Assembly (NCBI GenBank): GCA_016176335.1
Contig: JACOXI010000004.1
Location: 62,001 to 126,000, forward strand
Length of the DNA stretch: 64,000 nt
From: Candidatus Daviesbacteria bacterium
GTDB lineage: Bacteria > Patescibacteria > Microgenomatia > Daviesbacterales > UBA10151
Reading direction: 5' to 3'
Part shown: piece by piece, positions 1-7,548 of the stretch
Layout of the letters: each line of letters opens with the position of its first letter
How positions within the stretch are numbered: position 1 is the first letter of the stretch
Notes under the pieces: model-generated
The model's input: the letters and a program-made list of their open reading frames with translations, nothing else
Databases searched by the model: none
Told to the model about the DNA's origin: nothing
Position numbers and translations under genes: made by a program

Positions 1-506
1 ATACTTCTGAGATCGGTTCTATTGATCCGCAACTACCTAATGGTATTGCTGCCCAGTCCGTAATAAAAGCATATGAAGAATTAATGCAAACAATAGAAGA
101 AAAACAGCAGGATGGCAAACCATATGAAGCAGAATTAGTACTGATTAATAAAATTGATCCAGTATTGTTAAGAGAATGTCGTAAATATATGGATTTAGCC
201 CAAGATATAGCATCTAAATTATTGAATAAGAAAATGCGATCAAAAAGAAATCCTATAAATGTTGATGAAATAGGGATGAATTTTTTAGATGATAGTAGAA
301 CCTTCTCCCATGGAAGATTAATTGGCTGGGAGGCAGCAAAAGATCTAGGTCTTAAGATTAAATATATTGATAAAAATGATGAGATTTGGAAGCTCGTCTG
401 GGAAATTTATATAAGATCTAAAATAGCAATAGAAAGAAGTATGTTAGCAAAAATTATCGAAGATCAAAATAATTCATTGAATCCTGGACAATTGCCTGTA
501 AGATAG
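1..506 (+). CDS. SDH-family (ClpP-fold) serine proteinase, C-terminal fragment
   Basis: The reading frame is open from the window edge (codons in phase from base 3), so the gene begins outside the window and only about 167 C-terminal residues are seen. The visible part starts with SEIGSIDPQ, close to the LGPIDPQ signature of the serine dehydrogenase proteinase family (PF01972, a membrane-associated relative of ClpP and SppA). Further on, a HGRLIGWEAAKDLGL segment resembles that family's C-terminal HG...A..LGL block. The catalytic Ser/Lys part is not visible. An internal ATG at 84 is unlikely to be the true start because the family signature lies before it. Its 3' end overlaps a convergent small ORF by 33 bases. 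Confidence 0.72.
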   Translation, partial: TSEIGSIDPQLPNGIAAQSVIKAYEELMQTIEEKQQDGKPYEAELVLINKIDPVLLRECRKYMDLAQDIASKLLNKKMRSKRNPINVDEIGMNFLDDSRTFSHGRLIGWEAAKDLGLKIKYIDKNDEIWKLVWEIYIRSKIAIERSMLAKIIEDQNNSLNPGQLPVR

Positions 507-680
507 AGGTAGGCTAACTTTAGTTGATCCTTTAGTTGGTGATGATTCTGGAAAAGTAAAACTCGAATCAATAATATTTTTATTGTTAAATTTATTAATT
601 TTTTCAATTTTATCTAATAGATCAATGACTCTTTTGTAAGGGATGCCAGCAGCCTGTTTTATAGTATTTTTATCTTTCAT
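474..680 (-). CDS. small hypothetical protein (68 aa)
   Basis: I do not recognise this protein. The longest frame starts at 716, but the in-frame ATG at 680 is preferred: TTGACT (711-716), a 17-nt spacer, TATGGT (688-693) and 7 nt lead straight to it, the promoter layout seen across this window. The N-terminus (MKDKNTIKQAAGIPYKRVIDLLDKIEKI) is predicted to be helical and could be a small helix-turn-helix, which is inference only. The rest is Ser/Asn-rich and shows no motif. It converges on the proteinase gene and overlaps its 3' end. It may be a spurious ORF. Confidence 0.35.
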   Translation of the reverse strand: MKDKNTIKQAAGIPYKRVIDLLDKIEKINKFNNKNIIDSSFTFPESSPTKGSTKVSLPLSYRQLSRIQ

Positions 681-687
681 ATTGATA

Positions 688-716
688 ACCATATCCATAT
701 TACAATAAAAAGTCAA
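688..716 (-). promoter_or_regulatory. predicted promoter of the small ORF
   Basis: Read on the minus strand, TTGACT (-35, 711-716), a 17-nt spacer and TATGGT (-10, 688-693) lie 7 nt before the ATG at 680, so transcription would begin at or next to the start codon. Confidence 0.35.
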
Positions 717-786
717 GAATTCATAGTTAGCAAGTTGGCATAAAATACAAATACTTTAATGAAAAATTAATTATAAAGATGTAAGT

Positions 787-2199
787 TTAAAAATATTGGT
801 CTGGGAGGTCATTTTCAAGGAGAATAACTGCTCTCGCAGTTGCGAGGGTGGACAGAAGTTTGATTCCATTTTGTGTTGAAGATACTAAATGAATTTTGGT
901 TTTTGGAAAATCGGATAAGCCTTTTAGTAAATCTTCTTTGGCGTTTTCTCCGACGATGATAAACTCATCTACTACTTTGGCAGTATCTTTGGCAAATTCT
1001 TGATTTTCTTTGGAGCTTTCTTGCCCTAACTCCACTAACCCCGGGGTAATAATAATTCTTTGTGTTGCCGGATATTCTGATAACAATTTTAGAGAGGCTC
1101 TTGAGGCCTCGGGGTTGGTGTTATAGGTATTATCAATTATCGTCATACTGCCCTGTTTTTTAATCTCTAATCTATGTGGAGTCGGAAGCATGAGTTTTGC
1201 TCTGTCCTTAATTTCAGAAAGTGTAAGTCCTAATTGTAACGCGGCCACTGACGCGGCCAGCAAATTTTGTACATGATGTTCGCCTGTTAATGGAATTTTA
1301 ATGTCCGCTTTTCCTTTGGGAGTGTGTATGGTAAATTCTGTCCCATCAGTTCCTGTTTTAATGTCAGTTGCATAAAATGGATCATTATTACTTCCATAAA
1401 ATATAACTTTGGCAGATAAACTGGAAGCATTATTTTTTATCTGTTCATAGGTACTGTTTAAAATAGCTGTTCCATTCTTTTCTAAAGCTTGTGGCAGTTC
1501 AAATTTAGCATGGGCTATATTTTCCAAAGTGCCAAATGCTTGCAGATGCTGGGGAGCAACAGCTGTGATAATTCCTATTTGCGGTTTTACTAAATTGGCA
1601 ATTTTTGCAATTTCTCCTCTTTTATAAGCCCCTATTTCACAAATAAAAATATCTGTTTTTTCTTTAACCAAATCCATGACAGTTTGGGCAATACCTATCG
1701 GGGTATTAAAACTTTTTGGGGTTTTAACAACATAATATTTTTTAAAAAGAAGTGTATATAAAATATCTTTGGTGGAAGTTTTACCGAAAGAACCTGTGAT
1801 TGCCACAACTTTTAAATTAGGCAATTTAGCTAATGTTTCTTTTGCTTGAGAAAGAATTTTCCCTTTTAGATAACTTTCCAAAGGTGTATATAAAAAGTTT
1901 GAGATCACTAAAAATACAGGAGAAAAGATAAGCAGAAAAAGAAAGATCAAATAAAGAGATATCAAGTTTGGAGATATACTGGCGGTAATATATATGCTCA
2001 CCATGATAATCAAAACAGTTGAGGTGATAAAAAGAGCCAAAGCTTTCTTAGTCCATTCCAGTTGGTGTTTTTTTTGTAAGTTCCTTCTGGTTGGATTTTT
2101 GAGAAACCATCTTAAATAATCTTGGGAATTATATTCAAAAACTTGGTAAATATATAAATGATCAAATAACGGAAAAATTTTAGATAATAATTTTTTCAT
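787..2199 (-). CDS. murF: UDP-N-acetylmuramoyl-tripeptide--D-Ala-D-Ala ligase (MurF), membrane-anchored form
   Basis: MurF performs the last cytoplasmic ligation of the peptidoglycan precursor, adding D-Ala-D-Ala to UDP-MurNAc-tripeptide with ATP. The Mur ligase P-loop GSFGKTS lies at about residues 136-142. The central Mur signature follows (ICEIGAYKRGEI), and the C-terminal domain contains DNTYNTNPEAS, diagnostic for MurF. Unlike the usual cytosolic enzyme, it has about 110 extra N-terminal residues with two hydrophobic segments (about 53-75 and 80-103), so it is probably held at the membrane. The C-terminus ends abruptly after VILLENDLPDQYF. Length is 470 aa. It stands alone next to an alpha/beta hydrolase on the same strand, with a palindromic repeat in the gap. 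Confidence 0.88.
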   Translation of the reverse strand: MKKLLSKIFPLFDHLYIYQVFEYNSQDYLRWFLKNPTRRNLQKKHQLEWTKKALALFITSTVLIIMVSIYITASISPNLISLYLIFLFLLIFSPVFLVISNFLYTPLESYLKGKILSQAKETLAKLPNLKVVAITGSFGKTSTKDILYTLLFKKYYVVKTPKSFNTPIGIAQTVMDLVKEKTDIFICEIGAYKRGEIAKIANLVKPQIGIITAVAPQHLQAFGTLENIAHAKFELPQALEKNGTAILNSTYEQIKNNASSLSAKVIFYGSNNDPFYATDIKTGTDGTEFTIHTPKGKADIKIPLTGEHHVQNLLAASVAALQLGLTLSEIKDRAKLMLPTPHRLEIKKQGSMTIIDNTYNTNPEASRASLKLLSEYPATQRIIITPGLVELGQESSKENQEFAKDTAKVVDEFIIVGENAKEDLLKGLSDFPKTKIHLVSSTQNGIKLLSTLATARAVILLENDLPDQYF

Positions 2200-2205
2200 A
2201 AGGTA

Positions 2206-2262
2206 ACCCTTCGACTGGTTCGACTACTTCGACTTCGCTCACCACAAGTCCGCTCAGGGTGA
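2206..2262. repeat. palindromic repeat, TTCGACTTCGCTC...CAGGGTGA family
   Basis: This intergenic stretch carries CCTTCGACT, further TTCGACT words, CTTCGCTC and CGCTCAGGGTGA, a self-complementary arrangement. The same words recur at 11051-11094 (inside murC), 13668-13716 (intergenic) and 51329-51372 (inside a glycosyltransferase gene). Confidence 0.7.
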
Positions 2263-2264
2263 AA

Positions 2265-3011
2265 TTATTCCAGGAATAATTTCACATAATTTGCAAACCT
2301 TTCCGGGTCGTGGACATGTAAAAAATGACCCTGTTCTTCCATAATGATAAGCTTGGAATTTGGCAAAAGCCGATACATCCTTTTGCCATACTTTAAAGGA
2401 ACTGCTCTGTCAGCATCCCCCCAAATAAGTAAAGTTTCATTGCCTACTTTTTTCAAATTATCAGTTAAATCCTCCTTGAGAGTTTTAAGCAGTGTATCTT
2501 TCATAACTCCCGCATTTTCGTAATCAGACTCAATTTTTTTGTAAAACTTTTTTCTGATGATTGTTTTTATATTAAAAATATCTGGTATTAGATAATGGAC
2601 AATTTTTGCCAACGGGTAAGCGATGGTATTAGCAAAAGAATGATCTCTTTTTAGTCCGGCAGAACCTACCAGAATTAATTTATCCATTAAATTTGGATAA
2701 AGGTTGGCAAATCTGATGGAAATTTTACCACCAAAAGAATGGCCCAGGAGAGTTGGTTTGGAAATCTTTTTTTTCCTAATAAAGTCTGCGATGATTTGTG
2801 CATAATCTTTTGTATTAAAAGCTTTTTTAGGAATATCTGATCTTCCAAAACCTGGTAAATCCAAAATCCACAAAGTCAGATTATCTTTTAGCAAATCCAC
2901 AGACGGCCAAAATGTTGAAGAGTCCAATCCCCAACCATGCAAAAGGATTAAATTTTTTCCTGTGCCAACCTTTTGAAAATATATTCTCTGATTATTAATT
3001 GTTATGTACAT
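2265..3011 (-). CDS. alpha/beta-fold hydrolase
   Basis: A complete single-domain alpha/beta hydrolase of 248 aa. The oxyanion-hole motif LLHGWGLDSS is near residues 23-32, the nucleophile elbow GHSFGG at 90-95 gives Ser92, the acid is Asp201 in WGDADRAVP, and the base is His229 in QGHFLHVHDPE. The core matches the BioH/MhpC-like esterase and hydrolase group; the substrate cannot be read from the sequence. No signal peptide is visible, so it is probably cytoplasmic. The start is supported by TACAAT 8 nt before the ATG on the minus strand. The downstream gap to murF holds a palindromic repeat. Confidence 0.85.
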   Translation of the reverse strand: MYITINNQRIYFQKVGTGKNLILLHGWGLDSSTFWPSVDLLKDNLTLWILDLPGFGRSDIPKKAFNTKDYAQIIADFIRKKKISKPTLLGHSFGGKISIRFANLYPNLMDKLILVGSAGLKRDHSFANTIAYPLAKIVHYLIPDIFNIKTIIRKKFYKKIESDYENAGVMKDTLLKTLKEDLTDNLKKVGNETLLIWGDADRAVPLKYGKRMYRLLPNSKLIIMEEQGHFLHVHDPERFANYVKLFLE

Positions 3012-3104
3012 AGCCTACTATTGTATCTTTTTTGGTCACAACTCTCCAGTTTCTAAAGATATGCAATATATTGTGGATTGATTTATATGTTTGTCTGATT
3101 TATT

Positions 3105-3641
3105 GTGGTAATTATGCAGATTGGTTTATTGTCCATGATTATTGTTGTATTTGGAGTATTATCCCGACTCATTCCCCATGCTCCAAACTTCGTTCCAATC
3201 GGGGCGTTGATGCTTTTTGGAGGAGCATATTTGCCGAAAAAACTTTTATGGTTACCTCTCTTGGCATTGTTTATTTCAGATTATTTCATCGGTTTTTATG
3301 GAACAGATATGGTTTATGTTTACGGTAGTTTTGCTTTGGTAGGGTTAATCGGACTTTGGTTGAGAACTCACAAAACACCACATTTTGTTTTAGGTGGAGC
3401 ATTCTTTTCTTCGGTTTTGTTCTTTATAATTACCAACTTTGGAGTTTGGGCGCCACCCAATAATTGGTACCCACACAACTTAAGTGGTCTACTGCAAAGT
3501 TACATTATGGCGATCCCCTTTTTCAGAAACTCACTTATAGGTGATTTAGGTTATACAATTTTGCTTTTCGGTGGTTATGAGCTAACTCAAAGACTTGCCA
3601 GGAAATATCTTCCTGCAAAATTATTTAATTTAGCATTTTAG
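3105..3641 (+). CDS. DUF6580-like multi-spanning membrane protein
   Basis: A 178-aa protein made almost entirely of hydrophobic helices. The blocks RLIPHAPNFVPIGAL, LFGGAY, SDYFIGFYG, VYGSFAL, ITNFGVWAPPNNWYP and AIPFFRNSLIGDLGYT match the conserved pattern of the DUF6580 family as I know it. The arrangement recalls small vitamin-transporter S components, but no substrate can be assigned. An ATG at 3114 is an alternative start. It converges with the DegT aminotransferase gene and overlaps its stop by 4 bases. It starts about 90 bases from the divergent hydrolase gene. Confidence 0.65.
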   Translation: MVIMQIGLLSMIIVVFGVLSRLIPHAPNFVPIGALMLFGGAYLPKKLLWLPLLALFISDYFIGFYGTDMVYVYGSFALVGLIGLWLRTHKTPHFVLGGAFFSSVLFFIITNFGVWAPPNNWYPHNLSGLLQSYIMAIPFFRNSLIGDLGYTILLFGGYELTQRLARKYLPAKLFNLAF

Positions 3642-4750
3642 TTTTTAGGTTCATAGAAGTTCTTAATTAATTTACTAGTATAATCTACTTCATCAATTAT
3701 CATTTCGGGATAAAGAGGTAATGATAAAATTTCCTTCACAAACTTTCTGGCATTTGGCAAAGATAGATTACCGTATTCAGGTTTCAAAAACGGCTGGTCA
3801 GGGATAATTTTAGGAAAGTGGATGAATGTTTGTACCCCACTTCTTTTTAAATATCCCATCAACTTATCCCTCTTTTTTGCTCTAATGACAAATAAATGGA
3901 AATTAGCATTATTAAGATTATCCGCTTTAACAATTTTGAGAGATGGAATATTGGAAAGATGACTTATATACCTTATAGCCAGTCTCCTCCTTTGGTTGTT
4001 TTGGGAATCCAGCGATTTTAACTTAATATAAAGTAGAGCAGCTTGAATTTCGTCTAATCTGCTGTTTAGAGCAAACCTGACATGATGGTATTTTTTGTTC
4101 TGACCATAATCTCTAATTTCCCTGCAAACATCAGCATTTTTTTTATTGTTTGTTACAATTGCCCCCCCATCCCCTAAAGCCCCCAAATTTTTGGTAGGAT
4201 AAAAAGAAAAACAACCCAGGTCACCAAATGTCCCTAATTTTTTTCCTGTAAAAGATGATCCATGGGCTTGGGCAGCATCTTCCACTAAATAAAGATTATA
4301 TTGTTTACAGATAGCTTGAATTTTTTCCAAATTAACAGAGTTTCCGTAAAGGTGAACTGGTAAAATTGCTTTGGTTGCTTTGGTAATTGCTTTTTCAATC
4401 AAACCTTCGTTTATTAGTCCATCGTCTTTCGTATCCACAAAAACAGGTATTGCTCCAACTGCCAAAATTGCTAAAGTTGTGGCCACAGCAGAAATAGGAG
4501 TAGTAATTACCTCATCATCTTTGCCTATTCCCAAACTCATTAAAGAAATTTGAATTGCCTCTAGCCCATTTCCCACACCAATGCAATACTTAGCCCCTAA
4601 ATATTTGGCAAATTTTTCCTCAAACTCTAATACGTTTTTAGAAAGTATGTAATTTCCAGAGTCCAATACTTTTAAAAAAGCATTTTGTAGCTCTTTGGTA
4701 ACTTTTGTGGCAGGTACGAGATTATTAAACTTAACTTGCCTTTTTCCCAT
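3638..4750 (-). CDS. DegT/DnrJ/EryC1-family sugar aminotransferase
   Basis: A PLP-dependent aminotransferase (370 aa) that should convert a nucleotide-linked ketosugar to an aminosugar. The PLP-binding Asp158 lies in VEDAAQAHG and the Schiff-base Lys187 in SFYPTKNLG, at the positions expected for this family. The C-terminal half has the typical RLDEIQAALL motif. The gene overlaps the FdtA-like ketoisomerase gene just upstream by 20 bases. That pairing is known from Fdt/Qdt pathways, where the isomerase makes a 3-keto sugar and the aminotransferase makes a dTDP-3-amino-3,6-dideoxyhexose. The exact sugar is inference. Confidence 0.88.
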   Translation of the reverse strand: MGKRQVKFNNLVPATKVTKELQNAFLKVLDSGNYILSKNVLEFEEKFAKYLGAKYCIGVGNGLEAIQISLMSLGIGKDDEVITTPISAVATTLAILAVGAIPVFVDTKDDGLINEGLIEKAITKATKAILPVHLYGNSVNLEKIQAICKQYNLYLVEDAAQAHGSSFTGKKLGTFGDLGCFSFYPTKNLGALGDGGAIVTNNKKNADVCREIRDYGQNKKYHHVRFALNSRLDEIQAALLYIKLKSLDSQNNQRRRLAIRYISHLSNIPSLKIVKADNLNNANFHLFVIRAKKRDKLMGYLKRSGVQTFIHFPKIIPDQPFLKPEYGNLSLPNARKFVKEILSLPLYPEMIIDEVDYTSKLIKNFYEPKN

Positions 4751-5153
4751 TGGCTATTTTTAAAAACTTTTGATAGTCTCTGATATAATCCTTAGGGTCA
4801 AAAACAGCAGATGAAAGTACCAACAAAATAGTATCTTTTTTGAATCCATGCATCTCGTGCCATATTAACCTATCAATTAAAAGCCCCTCATTTGGTTTAT
4901 TTAATATTATCTTTTCTTTTCTTTTACCATTATCTAAAACCATCTCTAAATTGCCCTGAATACAAAAAAGAACCTGTCTGTTTTTATAATGCGCATGGAA
5001 TCCTCTTGGGTATTTTGTCACTGCTTTTGTGATGTAATAAACTCTTTTGATAGAAAAAGGTATGTGATCTTTTGTTTGTGCAAAATAGAGACAACAATCA
5101 TCAAAAATTTCCGGAATCTTAATTATCTTGATTAAATTAGTTTTCCCTCGCAT
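4731..5153 (-). CDS. FdtA/WxcM-like dTDP-sugar 3,4-ketoisomerase (cupin)
   Basis: A single cupin domain of 140 aa. Conserved blocks are RVYYITKA, RGFHAHYKNRQVLFCIQGNLEMVLDNG and LLIDRLIWHEMHGF, which fit the FdtA/QdtA group (WxcM C-terminal family). Members turn dTDP-4-keto-6-deoxyglucose into a 3-keto isomer. The His pair in GFHAH and the later WHEM fit the active-site region. It is bracketed by a GT2 gene upstream (17-base overlap) and a DegT aminotransferase downstream (20-base overlap), so the three are probably co-translated to make and use an aminosugar for a surface glycan. Confidence 0.8.
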   Translation of the reverse strand: MRGKTNLIKIIKIPEIFDDCCLYFAQTKDHIPFSIKRVYYITKAVTKYPRGFHAHYKNRQVLFCIQGNLEMVLDNGKRKEKIILNKPNEGLLIDRLIWHEMHGFKKDTILLVLSSAVFDPKDYIRDYQKFLKIANGKKAS

Positions 5154-5928
5154 GAGAGGGATTATATATGTAGGGAGGTAAAAGTTGCAATCTTAATCTT
5201 TTAAATACCCTGAGTAATTTATATATTAGCATTAGTTCAAGCCACAGCATAAGAAGTTCTGATAAGGTAATTAAAATTCTGTTGATTCTAAAAAACTGAG
5301 AAACTCCAAACCTTCTTTCCAAATGATGAACGGATACTTGCCTAAATTTGGCTCCTGTTCTTTGAGCTTTTTTCACCAGTTCAATACAAATTGCCCCACT
5401 TGAACATTTAAGATTTAGTTTTTTGATAACTCGTTTTCTAATTAATCTAAAATCACAATCAATATCCAATATTGGAACCCAAAAAAGCCACCTTGTAAAA
5501 AAACTATATAAATTACCGATAACTATTCTATAAGTAGGATCATGTCTGGACATTTTCATTCCATTTATAAAATCAACATCCTTGCTCATTAAAGATAAAA
5601 GAATTGATAGTTCTGATACATCATATTGTCCGTCCCCATCTGTATAAAAGATAAGCTCATTTTTTGCAGCTTTAAACCCACTTCGTAATGCTCCTCCATA
5701 TCCAAGATTTTGTTGATGAAAAATTAGTTTAAGGTAGGAGTATTTTTTAGCGAGATTGTTAAGATAAATTCTTGAGCCATCTGTAGAACCATCATCTACA
5801 ACTATTACCTCGTATTTTTTAGTAAACTTCCTGACAGTTTCAGAGGCATCTGTTATAAGTTTCCCAATGGATTGCCTGTCATTGTAACAGGGAAAAAAGA
5901 TAGATACACTGTTTCTTTTTGATATCAT
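5137..5928 (-). CDS. GT2 glycosyltransferase, polyprenyl-phosphate sugar transferase type
   Basis: A GT-A fold transferase (263 aa). The nucleotide-sugar binding site is FFPCYNDRQSIGKL followed by VVDDGSTDGS, the acceptor-side LGYGGALRSGF is typical of dolichol-phosphate mannose synthase-like enzymes, and DGDGQYD is the metal-binding DxD region. The C-terminus is basic and hydrophobic (LELMLIYKLLRVFKRLRLQLL) and may bind the membrane. It probably loads a sugar on a lipid phosphate, which the adjacent divergent GT39-like enzyme could use as donor. It is the first gene of the minus-strand sugar trio. TATACA lies 8 nt before its ATG. Confidence 0.83.
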   Translation of the reverse strand: MISKRNSVSIFFPCYNDRQSIGKLITDASETVRKFTKKYEVIVVDDGSTDGSRIYLNNLAKKYSYLKLIFHQQNLGYGGALRSGFKAAKNELIFYTDGDGQYDVSELSILLSLMSKDVDFINGMKMSRHDPTYRIVIGNLYSFFTRWLFWVPILDIDCDFRLIRKRVIKKLNLKCSSGAICIELVKKAQRTGAKFRQVSVHHLERRFGVSQFFRINRILITLSELLMLWLELMLIYKLLRVFKRLRLQLLPPYIYNPSHAREN

Positions 5929-5952
5929 CCCAATAATGTATACTCTTATCTT
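5929..5952. promoter_or_regulatory. bidirectional promoter between GT2 and GT39 genes
   Basis: This 24-nt gap holds TATACT on the plus strand (5939-5944), 8 nt before the ATG at 5953. The overlapping minus-strand TATACA is 8 nt before the ATG at 5928. Both transcripts would be nearly leaderless. No good -35 box is seen on the plus strand. Confidence 0.45.
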
Positions 5953-7548
5953 ATGGCATTTTCAAGAATACTTCCTCTAACCGCTATTTTTTTAATATTT
6001 TTTACCCTCTTTGTCTTTTTGTCCATTAGAACTATGACATCTGTCCCTTTTTATGATTTTGATGAAGCACATAGAGCAGAAAATGCCAAACGGATGAAAG
6101 AATACAAAAGTTTCTTTGTTCCTTTGACTGGTTCTTCCTATGATAGAGTTGAGCATTTAAAGATTCCTTTTAGGGAAAATGGAGATTTTTATCTTTATTA
6201 CCATTTGGAAAGACCTCCTCTAATCTATATTCTGATGTTTATATCCACCACCATTTTTGGTGATGTTGAATGGGCTTATCGTTTACCCTCATTTCTATTT
6301 GGAATCTTAACTATAGCTTGCTTGATATTTTTTATCAAAAAAGAGACAGGTAATATATTCGCAATCTCAATAGGACTTTTATCTTTAATTACTTCAGCTG
6401 ACCTTTGGTTATCCTCACAATATGCCCAGATGGATACGGGCATAACTTTTTTCTTAACAGCTAGTTTGTTGACTCTTATATATTTTGTTCAGAGCCGGAA
6501 AACTTTTTTAATATTTTTATCTGGCATATTTTTTGGTTTTGCATTACTTAGTAAATTACAGCCTGCTGTGATTTTTATCTTTCCCCTGATCGGCTTGTTA
6601 ATTTTAAGAAAGATTCATATTGCTGATTTATTTAAATTTGGATTGGGGTTTTTAATAATTTTTCTACCCTGGATGATTCATCTAATTGTAAAATTTGGCA
6701 TAACAGATGCAATTCGAATTATGCCGGGCTTTGCTCTAACTTCTGCATCAATTATAAACATCCATCAAAAAGCTCCCATTTTTTGGTATATGCGTTGGTG
6801 GTGGGATAGTTTCCGACCCGGGTGGACGATATTTTTGGGACTCTTGATTTTTGATATTGTATCGAAAAATTTAAATTGGAAAAAGATAACCCTATTATTC
6901 TATATATTTGGAGGTTTACTTTCATTTTCAATCGCCATTAATAAGATCTGGTGGTATGTATTACCTCTGATACCGGCTATTTGTTATTATATTTTTCTTT
7001 CTGTTAATGATTATATTCAAAATGAAAAAAAGGCACTTGATAATCTATCTTTTACAATTGTGGTAGCATCCTTACCAATATTTTTGAGGTCTTCAAATTT
7101 AATCAGTATGATCTATGGGATTTCAATTACCACTATTGTTTTTCTTATCTTAAAAAATAAATTATCAATTAAAATAAACCCCAGAATAAAAAAACAAACT
7201 ATTTTTTACATTGTTGTAGCTTTCAGTCTGCTGCTATTCTCTTTACAATTTCCTAAAATCACCCCTTATCACAGAAATGTCAAGGAAGTGGCTCTGTATT
7301 ACAAAAATTTGTCTTATCCCAAGTGTTTATGGCTTGGAGATATGCCAGGTGAGGCAGTGTTATTTTACTCAAATGCAGGAGAGGTACCACCGCTTAATCA
7401 AACCAATCAAACAACACAAATTTTCTCAAACTGTAAAGATAACTTCCTGATAACTCCTGAAAGGTATAATGGTAACAAACCAATCATAAGTAGAGGAAGT
7501 ATCAGACTTTATCAATTAACAAAAGATTCTAAATGGTTATCTGAATAA
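5953..7548 (+). CDS. GT39/ArnT-like membrane glycosyltransferase
   Basis: A 531-aa integral membrane protein with about ten hydrophobic segments. After the first helix, the luminal loop holds FYDFDEAHRAENAKRMKE, the acidic Asp/Glu motif of the PMT/ArnT group that uses a lipid-phosphate sugar donor. A second luminal block (LERPPLIYILMFISTTIFG) also fits that group. After the membrane region comes a short soluble C-terminal domain with no known motif. It should transfer a sugar from an undecaprenyl-phosphate carrier to an exported acceptor. The divergent lipid-sugar synthase next door is a plausible source of donor. Its 3' end overlaps convergent murD by 12 bases. Confidence 0.78.
   Translation: MAFSRILPLTAIFLIFFTLFVFLSIRTMTSVPFYDFDEAHRAENAKRMKEYKSFFVPLTGSSYDRVEHLKIPFRENGDFYLYYHLERPPLIYILMFISTTIFGDVEWAYRLPSFLFGILTIACLIFFIKKETGNIFAISIGLLSLITSADLWLSSQYAQMDTGITFFLTASLLTLIYFVQSRKTFLIFLSGIFFGFALLSKLQPAVIFIFPLIGLLILRKIHIADLFKFGLGFLIIFLPWMIHLIVKFGITDAIRIMPGFALTSASIINIHQKAPIFWYMRWWWDSFRPGWTIFLGLLIFDIVSKNLNWKKITLLFYIFGGLLSFSIAINKIWWYVLPLIPAICYYIFLSVNDYIQNEKKALDNLSFTIVVASLPIFLRSSNLISMIYGISITTIVFLILKNKLSIKINPRIKKQTIFYIVVAFSLLLFSLQFPKITPYHRNVKEVALYYKNLSYPKCLWLGDMPGEAVLFYSNAGEVPPLNQTNQTTQIFSNCKDNFLITPERYNGNKPIISRGSIRLYQLTKDSKWLSE

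Noticed and set aside
3032..3328. 98-codon ORF on the plus strand
   Set aside because: It is an out-of-frame shadow of the DUF6580-like gene with no conserved pattern of its own.
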